In this document: piece after piece, positions 1 to 6,345 of the stretch | How the letters are laid out: each line of letters begins with the position of its first letter | Numbering within the stretch: position 1 is the first letter of the stretch | Assembly: GCA_964399955.1 (NCBI GenBank) | Contig: CAYNST010000108.1 | Span: forward strand, 1 to 11,585 | Direction of reading: 5' to 3' | Source of the DNA: CAYNST01 sp964399955 | GTDB taxonomy: Bacteria > Pseudomonadota > Gammaproteobacteria > Pseudomonadales > Cellvibrionaceae | Length of the DNA stretch: 11,585 bases | Made by a program: the position numbers and the translations under genes | Notes under the pieces: generated by a model | Seen by the model: only the letters and a program-made list of their open reading frames with translations | Told to the model about the DNA's origin: nothing | Databases searched by the model: none

Positions 1-783
1 GGTGGTTACGACGGCGGGCAGGCAGAGTATGTGCGCGTGCCCTACGCGGATGTGGGCCCTACCGTGATACCGGCGGGGATGGACCTGGATGATGCGGTGA
101 TGCTTACCGATGTGGTACCCACCGGCTATCAGGCGGCGGAAATGGGCGGCATTCAAAAAGGCGACACCGTGGTGGTGTTTGGCGCGGGGCCAGTGGGCAT
201 CATGGCTGCCCGCTGCGCCTGGTTGTTCGGCGCCGCTCGGGTGATGATCATAGACCAGGTTGAGTACCGGCTGGAATTTGCCCGCAATTATGCCAAGTGC
301 GAAGCCTACAACTTCCGCTCGCTGGAAGACCCGACGGTGTTCATCAAAAAGACCACGGATTCACTGGGCGCAGATGTGTGTATTGATGCCGTGGGAGCGG
401 AGGCGGCCGGCAGCGCCATGCAGACCCTGACCGGCAGAAAAATGCTGTTGCAGGCCGGCTCCGCCACCGCCCTGCACTGGGCCATAAACTCTGCCAGAAA
501 GGGCGGCGTGGTTTCCGTTGTTGGTGTTTACGGCCCCACCGACAATCTGGTCCCCATCGGCAATGTGGTTAACAAGGGGCTGACGATTCGTGCCAATCAG
601 GCGTCCGTCAAGCGATTGCTGCCGCGACTTATCGACCATGTGCAACAAGGCATTCTCAACCCGAAAGCGTTGATCACCCACCGGGTGCCACTTGAGGATG
701 TTGCAGACGGTTACCGGATTTTTGCAGACAAACTTGACGGCTGCATCAAGCCCGTACTGATGACACCTTCGGCCGCACGATAG
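1..783 (+). CDS. Zinc-type alcohol/formaldehyde dehydrogenase, 5'-truncated by window edge
   Basis: The frame is open from base 1 and ends at TAG 781-783, giving 260 residues. The family is usually about 380-390 residues, so the N-terminal catalytic part with most zinc ligands lies outside the window. What remains is the Rossmann NAD(P)-binding half. It has the GAGPVG dinucleotide-binding turn at 181-198, followed by an acidic residue at the end of the second strand (MIIDQ). The C-terminal part returns to the catalytic fold. The layout, including the insert around the LTGRKML segment, resembles medium-chain zinc dehydrogenases annotated as glutathione-independent formaldehyde dehydrogenase-like. 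I infer NAD(P)-dependent oxidation of an alcohol or aldehyde in the cytoplasm; the substrate cannot be read here. An internal ATG at 31 is not the real start, because the upstream codons continue the protein. The gene is probably co-transcribed with the next one, 15 bp downstream. Confidence 0.9.
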   Translation, partial: GGYDGGQAEYVRVPYADVGPTVIPAGMDLDDAVMLTDVVPTGYQAAEMGGIQKGDTVVVFGAGPVGIMAARCAWLFGAARVMIIDQVEYRLEFARNYAKCEAYNFRSLEDPTVFIKKTTDSLGADVCIDAVGAEAAGSAMQTLTGRKMLLQAGSATALHWAINSARKGGVVSVVGVYGPTDNLVPIGNVVNKGLTIRANQASVKRLLPRLIDHVQQGILNPKALITHRVPLEDVADGYRIFADKLDGCIKPVLMTPSAAR

Positions 784-798
784 TAGAGGAGAACCACC

Positions 799-1305
799 AT
801 GGAAACCTTCAATCAAGATCGTGGCAGCATCAAGGATGCCACTCACATCAAAGGCTGGGGCATTGATGCAGATCCTAAAAACGACCCAACCTACCCCATG
901 AAAACCCGGGTCGACGGTGAGCACCAGGGCTACAAGTGGGACAGGCCAGAGCAACAGCCCATTGGCACGGAGGTTTTGCATTCCAATGAGCGGCCCAATG
1001 TGACAGCCGTCTACGGCACTTCTGTACCGCCGTCGGGCCTAAGCGGCAGCATTCGACGCTTCGCCTTTCGCTACGGCGAGGGCAGCTACGGGCGCTGGCT
1101 GTCTCTGTTGCTGGCGGACCGCATCAATGTACTGGAGGGTATAGCCGACGACTTGACAGCCGGCCGGATACCTAACATTTGTGCAGAAAAAGGCATAAAA
1201 GCGCAATGGAAGTACGACCAAACCGCCGTGGTGAAAAAAGCGGCGGTCACAGCGGTTGTAGTTGCGGGGGTGCTGATGGTGCTGCGCAGCAATAAAAGGC
1301 ATTAG
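799..1305 (+). CDS. Conserved hypothetical protein with C-terminal membrane segment, linked to the dehydrogenase
   Basis: This 168-residue protein starts at ATG 799 behind a good ribosome site (GAGGAGA, 786-792), only 15 bp after the dehydrogenase stop, so the two are probably one operon. There is no signal peptide. Residues 18-50 are rich in G, D, P and W (GWGIDADPKNDP, then a HQGYKWDRPEQQP stretch). Residues 60-90 carry HSNERPN and a PPSGLSGSIRR segment. Residues 95-130 look helical. Residues 146-163 form a single hydrophobic helix followed by basic SNKRH, consistent with a tail anchor with the body in the cytoplasm. The W/P/G-rich motifs look conserved rather than random, and I recall similar proteins beside dehydrogenases in proteobacteria, but I know no function. 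It may tether or assist a redox enzyme at the inner membrane; that is inference from context only. Confidence 0.85.
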   Translation: METFNQDRGSIKDATHIKGWGIDADPKNDPTYPMKTRVDGEHQGYKWDRPEQQPIGTEVLHSNERPNVTAVYGTSVPPSGLSGSIRRFAFRYGEGSYGRWLSLLLADRINVLEGIADDLTAGRIPNICAEKGIKAQWKYDQTAVVKKAAVTAVVVAGVLMVLRSNKRH

Positions 1306-1366
1306 CCGCAGGTGGGCGGGGCAGGGTTCTGGGTGATCCCTAGCGTCAAGTGCATGCGGCAAGGGG

Positions 1367-2884
1367 TTAAAACTGCAAACCAAGCTGTGCACTGACACCT
1401 GCTTCGTCGTTGCTTGACGCATACATTGCGGCAAAATCTGCAGTCCAGCCAAAAAATTGAAACCCCAGCCCCACAGAGGGCAGGCCGGTACCGTCCACGA
1501 AGTTATGTCGATAGCCCAGGCGCAGGGCGTTTTCCCGCCAGTAATTGATTTGTGCGCCAAAGGCCACATACTGCTTGTAGGGGTCAAAACCCAGGGGGTC
1601 ATTTTTGGTGAGATCCGCATCCACCGCAAGCTGCAAGATGGACCGCTGGTAAGCCAAACCCACGCGCGCTATTGGCTTGACCTGAATGCGGTTACCCAGC
1701 ACGGTAACCATGTTTTTGCGGCGCAGGTTTTTATAAATGCCCCCGGCTGACCAGTGCTCTGTCAGTTGGTAGCGGAAGCCGACGTCAAGGTTCCAGAACC
1801 GGTAGTCACGCCGAGTTGCCGCGTTTTCATAGCCTTTTATGTCAAACTGGTCAACGCGCTGAACAAAATCAATAGTGGAAAACAGCATTTCCTTGATATT
1901 AATCCCCAATATCAATTCGGGTTTTTCCGGCAGAGCAAAGGACAAATTTATTCCGCTTTCTTCAACCTCCGCACCGGAGAAAAGAATGGTGGAATTAATT
2001 TTATCCGGCAGCTCGTAACGCAAATACTGGGGCAGGTCCACATCAACTTGGAGCTCATTTCCCAGTTCATAGTCGGCATTTTGCGCTACCAGGTCAACCA
2101 GCAGCCCCTGCAGGTCCGCGTGAGCGTGCAGTCGTTTTACGTTGTCGCTGAAGCGCGTCAGTGCCTGGATCAACGGGGTTACGCCGGGAATGGACTTGTA
2201 ATCCTGCAGTTGCGGGTCCAGCGCCTGGGCGCGAACGGACGCTTGAACCAGCCCGGCAATGGCATCCTGGTCCAGTGCCTCAACGAGTTGGCCGATCTCT
2301 TCGACGTCATCAAGCAGATCGGCGACCACCAGCACCGCCGACTGCAGATACTCGATGCTTTGCATATCCTGCTTGTTGTTGTTGATGATAGAGCCCAACA
2401 CCAGATAGCGCCGACTGAACAATCCGCCCGCCAGCCAGTCTTTTTGTGCGTGGGCAAAGACTCCCACGGAGGCGCCCACCCGCAGCGGCTTGTCCGGTAG
2501 GGCGTTGAGCATAAGTACTGCTTCATCCGCAGTGCTCCCCAGTTCCCGCAGCGCCCCGGAGTTGAGGTTATCCGCCGCGAAAGCTGCCTCGGCTGCCGCC
2601 AACCGGTCCTCAAGTTGCAGAGAGTCCTGGGCGTCGTGCATATTTTTGGCGGACGAGATAAAGTGCTGGCGGTCGATGAGCCGTGCACCGCCGTAGGCGC
2701 GCAGAATGAAGCAGTCGCCACCGCGATGGTAAGTTGCCGGGCTCAGAAAGGGTTCGGCGCCATGCATTCCTGCAGCCGAACCCGCCCCGCCGGTGGCCAT
2801 GGAGCTGGGGTCAAACGACAGAAAGGATACCCCCTGGGCCGCGCTGCTCAACATTATGACCAGGGATAACAGCAGTAGGCGCAT
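1367..2884 (-). CDS. TraF-like outer-membrane beta-barrel protein (PF13729-type)
   Basis: From ATG 2884 the protein has 505 residues. It begins with a clean signal peptide (MRLLLLSLVIMLSSAAQG, cleavage near residue 18), followed by the FDPSSMATGGAGSA segment typical of the 'conjugal transfer protein TraF' family of chromosomal outer-membrane proteins. The middle (about residues 80-290) is helical and charged. The C-terminal part alternates polar and hydrophobic residues and ends in phenylalanine (AQLGLQF), as expected of a barrel assembled by BAM. The frame stays open upstream to a TTG at 2998, but those 38 residues would bury the signal peptide, so I chose 2884. No strong ribosome site is visible at either start. 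No conjugation genes are nearby, so the family name should not be read as a conjugation role. It faces the dehydrogenase operon convergently and the hydrolase divergently. The precise function is unknown. Confidence 0.85.
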   Translation of the reverse strand: MRLLLLSLVIMLSSAAQGVSFLSFDPSSMATGGAGSAAGMHGAEPFLSPATYHRGGDCFILRAYGGARLIDRQHFISSAKNMHDAQDSLQLEDRLAAAEAAFAADNLNSGALRELGSTADEAVLMLNALPDKPLRVGASVGVFAHAQKDWLAGGLFSRRYLVLGSIINNNKQDMQSIEYLQSAVLVVADLLDDVEEIGQLVEALDQDAIAGLVQASVRAQALDPQLQDYKSIPGVTPLIQALTRFSDNVKRLHAHADLQGLLVDLVAQNADYELGNELQVDVDLPQYLRYELPDKINSTILFSGAEVEESGINLSFALPEKPELILGINIKEMLFSTIDFVQRVDQFDIKGYENAATRRDYRFWNLDVGFRYQLTEHWSAGGIYKNLRRKNMVTVLGNRIQVKPIARVGLAYQRSILQLAVDADLTKNDPLGFDPYKQYVAFGAQINYWRENALRLGYRHNFVDGTGLPSVGLGFQFFGWTADFAAMYASSNDEAGVSAQLGLQF

Positions 2885-3091
2885 GATCGGTTGCGGAGTG
2901 TCCCTTTGGGTAAACACTAGGTATAGCAAAGGAACCGCAATGCTTCCGGCTGTTTTTACTTCATGGAAGGGAGACTCCTGCATGCATTCACTAATCAACA
3001 GACCCTAAGGTGCTGCTGCGCAAACCGAAACGGGTTGTAAAGTCACTCTATTTCGGCTGTCAGAGGATCCGAGCCGTGTTCTTATGAGTAA

Positions 3092-3724
3092 ATGGCTATG
3101 ACCGATGTGCCTCATCCGCTCAGGCTCCATGCGCCTCCGGGTGCTTTGCCCGGGCTTGGAGATACACCTGCGAATTATGTGATTGCCGGCATCTACGGGT
3201 TGGGAGGGGTCGCAGCCGGGGATAACCCGGCTTTGCGAACTTTGCTGCTGCAAGCCGGTGGCAGAGTCTTTCACCCCTGGCAGGTAACCCAGGTTGTGGG
3301 TTACCTGTGTGACGGCGTGGAAAAGGGCCGTGAAGCTGCTGTCTACGGTTACAGTTTGGGCGGTTTTACGGCCATAGTTGCCGCCAACCGTCTGGCTCAA
3401 CAGGGCCTGTCACTGTCCCTGTTGGTAACCTTTGATGCCTACAGCCATGCCGATGATGGATGCCTTTGGCTGAAACACGACAACGTGCGCCGGGCGATCA
3501 ACTTCCGGCAGCGCAATCCCCGCTCGGCTGGCCGGTATGGCTGGTGGGGGCATAACCCTTATTGGGGCTGCGCCGTGAAGTCGCGTCACATCGTGGTCAA
3601 TGAAATTGACTTCACCGGCCAGCAGGGGCAGAGCCGCTTACTCGTGTCGCATTTGAATATTGTGCGCTGGTCGTCAACCGCAGAGCCCTCCGTCAGTCCG
3701 GCGGCGGCGCCCGGGCGAGACTAG
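3092..3724 (+). CDS. Alpha/beta hydrolase, cytoplasmic, substrate unknown
   Basis: The protein has 210 residues and no signal peptide or membrane helix. The nucleophile elbow GYSLGG puts the likely catalytic serine at residue 88. An aspartate follows the next strand (VTFDAYS, D115), and a histidine near the end (VSHLNIV, H187) completes a Ser-Asp-His triad. An early YGLGG (35-39) could shape the oxyanion region. The short length and lack of a clear cap suggest a compact esterase or thioesterase-like fold. The W/N/P-rich stretch at 149-160 (YGWWGHNPYWGC) is unusual and may line the active site. A TAA stop lies directly in frame before ATG 3092, so the start is 3092 or ATG 3098; neither has a strong ribosome site (AGAGGA at 3062-3067 is too far away). 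It is divergent from the TraF-like gene. Its substrate and its link to the downstream envelope genes are unknown. Confidence 0.8.
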   Translation: MAMTDVPHPLRLHAPPGALPGLGDTPANYVIAGIYGLGGVAAGDNPALRTLLLQAGGRVFHPWQVTQVVGYLCDGVEKGREAAVYGYSLGGFTAIVAANRLAQQGLSLSLLVTFDAYSHADDGCLWLKHDNVRRAINFRQRNPRSAGRYGWWGHNPYWGCAVKSRHIVVNEIDFTGQQGQSRLLVSHLNIVRWSSTAEPSVSPAAAPGRD

Positions 3725-3792
3725 CCGAAGTGCCAGGCTTACAACAATCAGGATTCGCCAAGGGGCCGGCATCAGTACAAGCCTCGGCTCTT

Positions 3793-3805
3793 ATAACTCG
3801 GTTAT
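3793..3805. promoter_or_regulatory. Short inverted repeat upstream of the DUF1499 gene
   Basis: ATAAC-TCG-GTTAT is a perfect 5-bp inverted repeat with a 3-bp centre, ending 35 bp before the DUF1499 start. It is the AT-richest stretch of this spacer, and the flanking TTATAAC or TTATTAT could also serve as a -10 element. I cannot pair either with a convincing -35. It may be a small operator or a promoter element, and could be chance. Confidence 0.2.
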
Positions 3806-3839
3806 TATCCCGGCGGCCCGCCATCGATCAGGAAACTTC

Positions 3840-4577
3840 ATGAACAAGTTATTTTGTGCTCTGGCAATCATCAGCGGTTTCGCAGCCCTGGCTCTACTTG
3901 CCGCCGCCGGCCCCGCCTACCGCCTGAACTGGCTGGAGCTGGGTCAGGCATTCGCCCTGCTGCGCTTGGCGGCTGTGGTTGGAGCGGGCAGTGTGGTACT
4001 GATCATTGCCTACAGCTATTGGCGACGGCCGGAGGGGCGCGTGGTGCAGGCATTGGCGTTCTCAGCGCTGGCGGGTTTTGTTGCGGCCTATATTCCCCTC
4101 AGTCAGCTGCAAAATGCGCGCAAAGTGCCGCCCATTCACGATGTGTCCACCGATCTTACCAACCCGCCTGAGTTTGTCGATATTTTGCCCCTGCGCGCGC
4201 AGGCGCCTAATCCTCCCGAATACGCGGGCGAGGAGGTGGCTCGCCTGCAACGGGAAGCCTACCCCAACATCCTGCCCCTCACAGTGCAGGTGCCCATGGA
4301 CGACGCCTACCTGGCCGCTCAGGAGGCGGTTCGCCGGCTGGGCTGGCAGCTTGTTGCCGCTGTGAATGAGCAAGGCACGGCACGCATCGAGGCCACAGAC
4401 ACCACGCGATGGTTTGGTTTCAAAGACGATGTCGTTGTACGTCTGCAGGCCACACCCTCGGCAATACGGGTGGATGTGCGCAGTAAGTCCCGGGTGGGGC
4501 AGAGCGACCTGGGTAAAAATGCGGAAAGAATAAACGAATTTTCCGGGGTCTTCGAAAAGGCTCTGGCCGGAGACTGA
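3840..4577 (+). CDS. DUF1499-family inner-membrane protein
   Basis: This 245-residue protein starts at ATG 3840, with AGGA (3830-3833) six bases upstream. The frame extends upstream to 3660, inside the hydrolase gene, but the ribosome site and the hydrophobic N-terminus favour 3840. Three hydrophobic helices lie at about 5-24, 37-58 and 67-88. A DUF1499 (PF07386) domain follows at about 97-243, recognised by PIHDVSTD at its start, FGFKDDVVVRL in the middle, and the C-terminal signature RSKSRVGQSDLGKNAERI (214-231). DUF1499 has no established biochemical role. The membrane-anchored form with a soluble C-terminal domain is common in proteobacteria; with three helices, which side of the membrane the domain faces is not settled by sequence alone. 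It sits 115 bp after the hydrolase and 152 bp before the M48 lipoprotein, so it is probably its own unit or loosely linked. Confidence 0.88.
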   Translation: MNKLFCALAIISGFAALALLAAAGPAYRLNWLELGQAFALLRLAAVVGAGSVVLIIAYSYWRRPEGRVVQALAFSALAGFVAAYIPLSQLQNARKVPPIHDVSTDLTNPPEFVDILPLRAQAPNPPEYAGEEVARLQREAYPNILPLTVQVPMDDAYLAAQEAVRRLGWQLVAAVNEQGTARIEATDTTRWFGFKDDVVVRLQATPSAIRVDVRSKSRVGQSDLGKNAERINEFSGVFEKALAGD

Positions 4578-4644
4578 TCACGCGCCTGGCGTTATCCGGC
4601 CGCGGCGTCTATACGGCGACAGGAGATCTCTGTTGTCAATCCGA

Positions 4645-4675
4645 TTGAACGGGCGCCGCGACGCCCACGTACAAT
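4645..4675 (+). promoter_or_regulatory. Putative promoter for the M48 lipoprotein gene
   Basis: TTGAAC (4645-4650) and TACAAT (4670-4675) resemble sigma-70 -35 and -10 boxes, 4/6 and 5/6 matches respectively, with a slightly long 19-bp spacer. Transcription would begin near 4682, giving a leader of about 50 nt before ATG 4730. The GC-rich spacer contains a short inverted repeat (GGGCG/CGCCC, 4651-4655 and 4662-4666). Confidence 0.35.
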
Positions 4676-4702
4676 GAGCGGGTGGTAGGGTGTCACCCGC
4701 TC
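4676..4702. other. Perfect 9-bp stem-loop before the M48 lipoprotein gene
   Basis: GAGCGGGTG (4676-4684) and CACCCGCTC (4694-4702) are perfectly complementary around a 9-nt loop. No run of T follows on either strand, so it does not look like an intrinsic terminator. It begins directly after the -10-like TACAAT, so it could be an operator overlapping the transcription start, or a leader hairpin. It could also weakly terminate readthrough from the DUF1499 gene. Confidence 0.5.
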
Positions 4703-4729
4703 AGGTATTGGACTAATACGGATTTGACT

Positions 4730-5548
4730 ATGATTTTTCATTCCAGGTTACTGGCCGTTTCTGCTGCCGCATTTCTCTTTGCTTGTTCTCAAGTGCCGGT
4801 GTCCGGGCGCAATCAGTTGAGCGTTATTCCGTCATCCCAGCTCCAACAGCTTAGCGAGACGCAATACGCATCCATGATGCAGCAATTGCAACCGTCGGGT
4901 AATGCCCAATGGGCCGCCACGGTGCAGACTGTAGGTCAAAGAATTGCTTCAGCGGTAGAAGACTACCTGCGCCAGACCGGAGATCTGGATCGCGTAGAAG
5001 GGTTCACCTGGGCGTTCAGTCTGGTCGAAGGTGAAGAAGCCAATGCTTTTGCCATGCCCGGCGGCAAAGTGGTTGTCTATGAGGGCATTATGTCCATGAT
5101 TGATGGCGACGCCGACGAACTGGCAACGGTTATGGCCCATGAGGTGGCCCACGTGATCGCTGAGCATGGCAACGAGAGAATGAGCCAGCAACTGTTGACA
5201 CAGTTGGGAGGCGTGGGCCTGGGAGCCCTGATCAGCGAACGGCCCGAGCAGGCGCAAAACCTCTTCATGACCGCTTATGGCATGGGCACGCAAGTGGGGG
5301 TGCTATTGCCGTTCAGCCGCGCCCAGGAGTCCGAGGCGGACCAGTTGGGGCTGATTTTCATGGCCAAAGCCGGTTATAACCCAGAGCAGGCGTTGGAGTT
5401 CTGGGGCAAAATGCAGGCGCAGGCAGGGGGCGCCAGCCCCCCGGAGCTGCTATCTACTCACCCGGCGCCCGGCACCCGCATATCCAAAATCGAGGAACAA
5501 CTGCCAGAAGCCATGGAGCTCTACCACCAGCGCTCCGCTGGTAGATAG
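4730..5548 (+). CDS. Periplasmic M48-family metalloprotease lipoprotein
   Basis: This 272-residue protein starts at ATG 4730. It opens with a lipoprotein signal ending in the lipobox LFAC, so C19 would be acylated. S20 follows, with no aspartate at +2, which favours sorting to the outer membrane. The M48 zinc site is complete: HEVAH at 137-141 gives two histidines and the catalytic glutamate, and the glutamate of ESEAD (E200) is the expected third ligand. The STHP motif (242-245) before the C-terminal helix is also typical of this subfamily, which includes LoiP/YcaL-like and Oma1-like proteases. Such enzymes degrade or trim misfolded envelope proteins. No TPR domain follows, unlike BepA. The start at 4730 is preferred over an in-frame GTG at 4682 because it leads directly into the signal sequence. 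The spacer before lemA is 181 bp. Confidence 0.93.
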   Translation: MIFHSRLLAVSAAAFLFACSQVPVSGRNQLSVIPSSQLQQLSETQYASMMQQLQPSGNAQWAATVQTVGQRIASAVEDYLRQTGDLDRVEGFTWAFSLVEGEEANAFAMPGGKVVVYEGIMSMIDGDADELATVMAHEVAHVIAEHGNERMSQQLLTQLGGVGLGALISERPEQAQNLFMTAYGMGTQVGVLLPFSRAQESEADQLGLIFMAKAGYNPEQALEFWGKMQAQAGGASPPELLSTHPAPGTRISKIEEQLPEAMELYHQRSAGR

Positions 5549-5635
5549 GCTCACCATTATCCCCGCTCAACGAGTCGCCGTCATGCGCGCGGCCACGCTG
5601 TTTTTGCTGGCCTGGTCCAGCCCCGATTGATCCCT

Positions 5636-5662
5636 CTGCAGCGGCTTCCTCCGGCGCTGCAG
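5636..5662. other. 8-bp inverted repeat upstream of lemA
   Basis: CTGCAGCG (5636-5643) and CGCTGCAG (5655-5662) form a perfect inverted repeat around an 11-nt centre. No T-tract follows, so a terminator is unlikely. It lies over the region where a -35 box for the lemA promoter would sit, which is compatible with an operator. It might instead stabilise the 3' end of the upstream transcript. Confidence 0.4.
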
Positions 5663-5677
5663 ATTCTGCTGCGTCTG

Positions 5678-5686
5678 TGCTATCTT
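5678..5686 (+). promoter_or_regulatory. Putative extended -10 promoter for lemA and the membrane peptidase
   Basis: TG-C-TATCTT at 5678-5686 fits an extended -10 element (TGnTATAAT, 4/6 in the hexamer). The -35 position (5658-5663) is poor, which extended -10 promoters tolerate. It would give a leader of about 37 nt before ATG 5730. The 8-bp inverted repeat ending at 5662 lies just upstream. Confidence 0.3.
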
Positions 5687-5729
5687 GAAACTTGACCTTC
5701 CTTACCCCAACGCCCAGAAAGGATCTGTC

Positions 5730-6326
5730 ATGAGCGTCTCTGCCATTGTGTTTCTTGTTATTGTTGCTGCGTTAATTATCTATATCATCGCCATCTACAA
5801 CAAACTGGTCAATCTCAGAAACCGTTTCCAAAACGCGTTTGCCCAAATAGAAGTGCAACTGAAGCGCCGCTACGATCTGATTCCCAACCTGGTCGAAACC
5901 GCCAAGGGCTATATCAAACACGAGCGCGAAACCCTGGAGGCCGTGATCGCCGCACGCAACAGCGCCGTGGCAGGTTTGGCTGCGGCCGCAGCCAAACCTG
6001 GAGATGCTTCGGCAATGAGCAGTCTCAGTGGCGCAGAGGGCGCTCTGGGCAGCGCACTGGGGCGGCTGAATGTGGTGGTTGAGGCCTACCCGGATCTGAA
6101 AGCCAACGCCAATATGATGCAGTTGTCCGAGGAACTGACCAGCACCGAAAACAAGGTTGCCTTTGCCCGTCAGGCCTTCAATGATGCGGTTACCGACTAC
6201 AACACTTACCGGCAGAGTTTCCCGCCGGTGGTTTTTGCCAATATGATGGGGCATACCCAAGACGCACAACTGCTGCAGTTTGAAGACACTGTGGCCATAC
6301 AGGCTGCGCCTAAAGTATCTTTCTAA
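5730..6326 (+). CDS. lemA: LemA family protein
   Basis: This 198-residue protein starts at ATG 5730 behind AAAGGA (5718-5723, six-base spacer). An in-frame TTG at 5685 is less likely. A single N-terminal membrane helix spans about residues 4-23, followed by the LemA helical domain. Hallmarks are RRYDLIPNLVET (46-57), EAYPDLKAN (118-126) and the ENKVAFARQAFNDAVTDYN segment (140-158). An alanine-rich stretch at 81-89 lies in the variable loop between helices. LemA proteins are inner-membrane proteins with a long helical bundle; their molecular role is not settled, but they very often sit beside membrane M48/HtpX-like peptidases, as here. The large M48 gene starts 19 bp downstream, so the two should be co-transcribed and probably act together, perhaps with LemA as adaptor or scaffold (inference). 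Confidence 0.95.
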   Translation: MSVSAIVFLVIVAALIIYIIAIYNKLVNLRNRFQNAFAQIEVQLKRRYDLIPNLVETAKGYIKHERETLEAVIAARNSAVAGLAAAAAKPGDASAMSSLSGAEGALGSALGRLNVVVEAYPDLKANANMMQLSEELTSTENKVAFARQAFNDAVTDYNTYRQSFPPVVFANMMGHTQDAQLLQFEDTVAIQAAPKVSF

Positions 6327-6345
6327 CCTGCAGCGGTAGACAGCC

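Noticed and set aside
361..981. 206-codon minus-strand frame opposite the dehydrogenase and the 168-aa gene
   Set aside because: Shadow of two well-supported plus-strand genes; no protein family visible.
1754..2500. 248-codon plus-strand reading frame opposite the TraF-like gene
   Set aside because: It is antisense to a gene with signal peptide and family similarity, and its product is compositionally odd with no recognisable domain.
2885..2998. Longer start (TTG 2998) for the TraF-like protein
   Set aside because: It adds 38 residues ahead of an excellent signal peptide; the ATG at 2884 gives a normal exported precursor.
5582..5629. 15-codon plus-strand frame (MRAATLFLLAWSSPD) between the M48 lipoprotein and lemA
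   Set aside because: Too short, no ribosome site, no evidence of expression.
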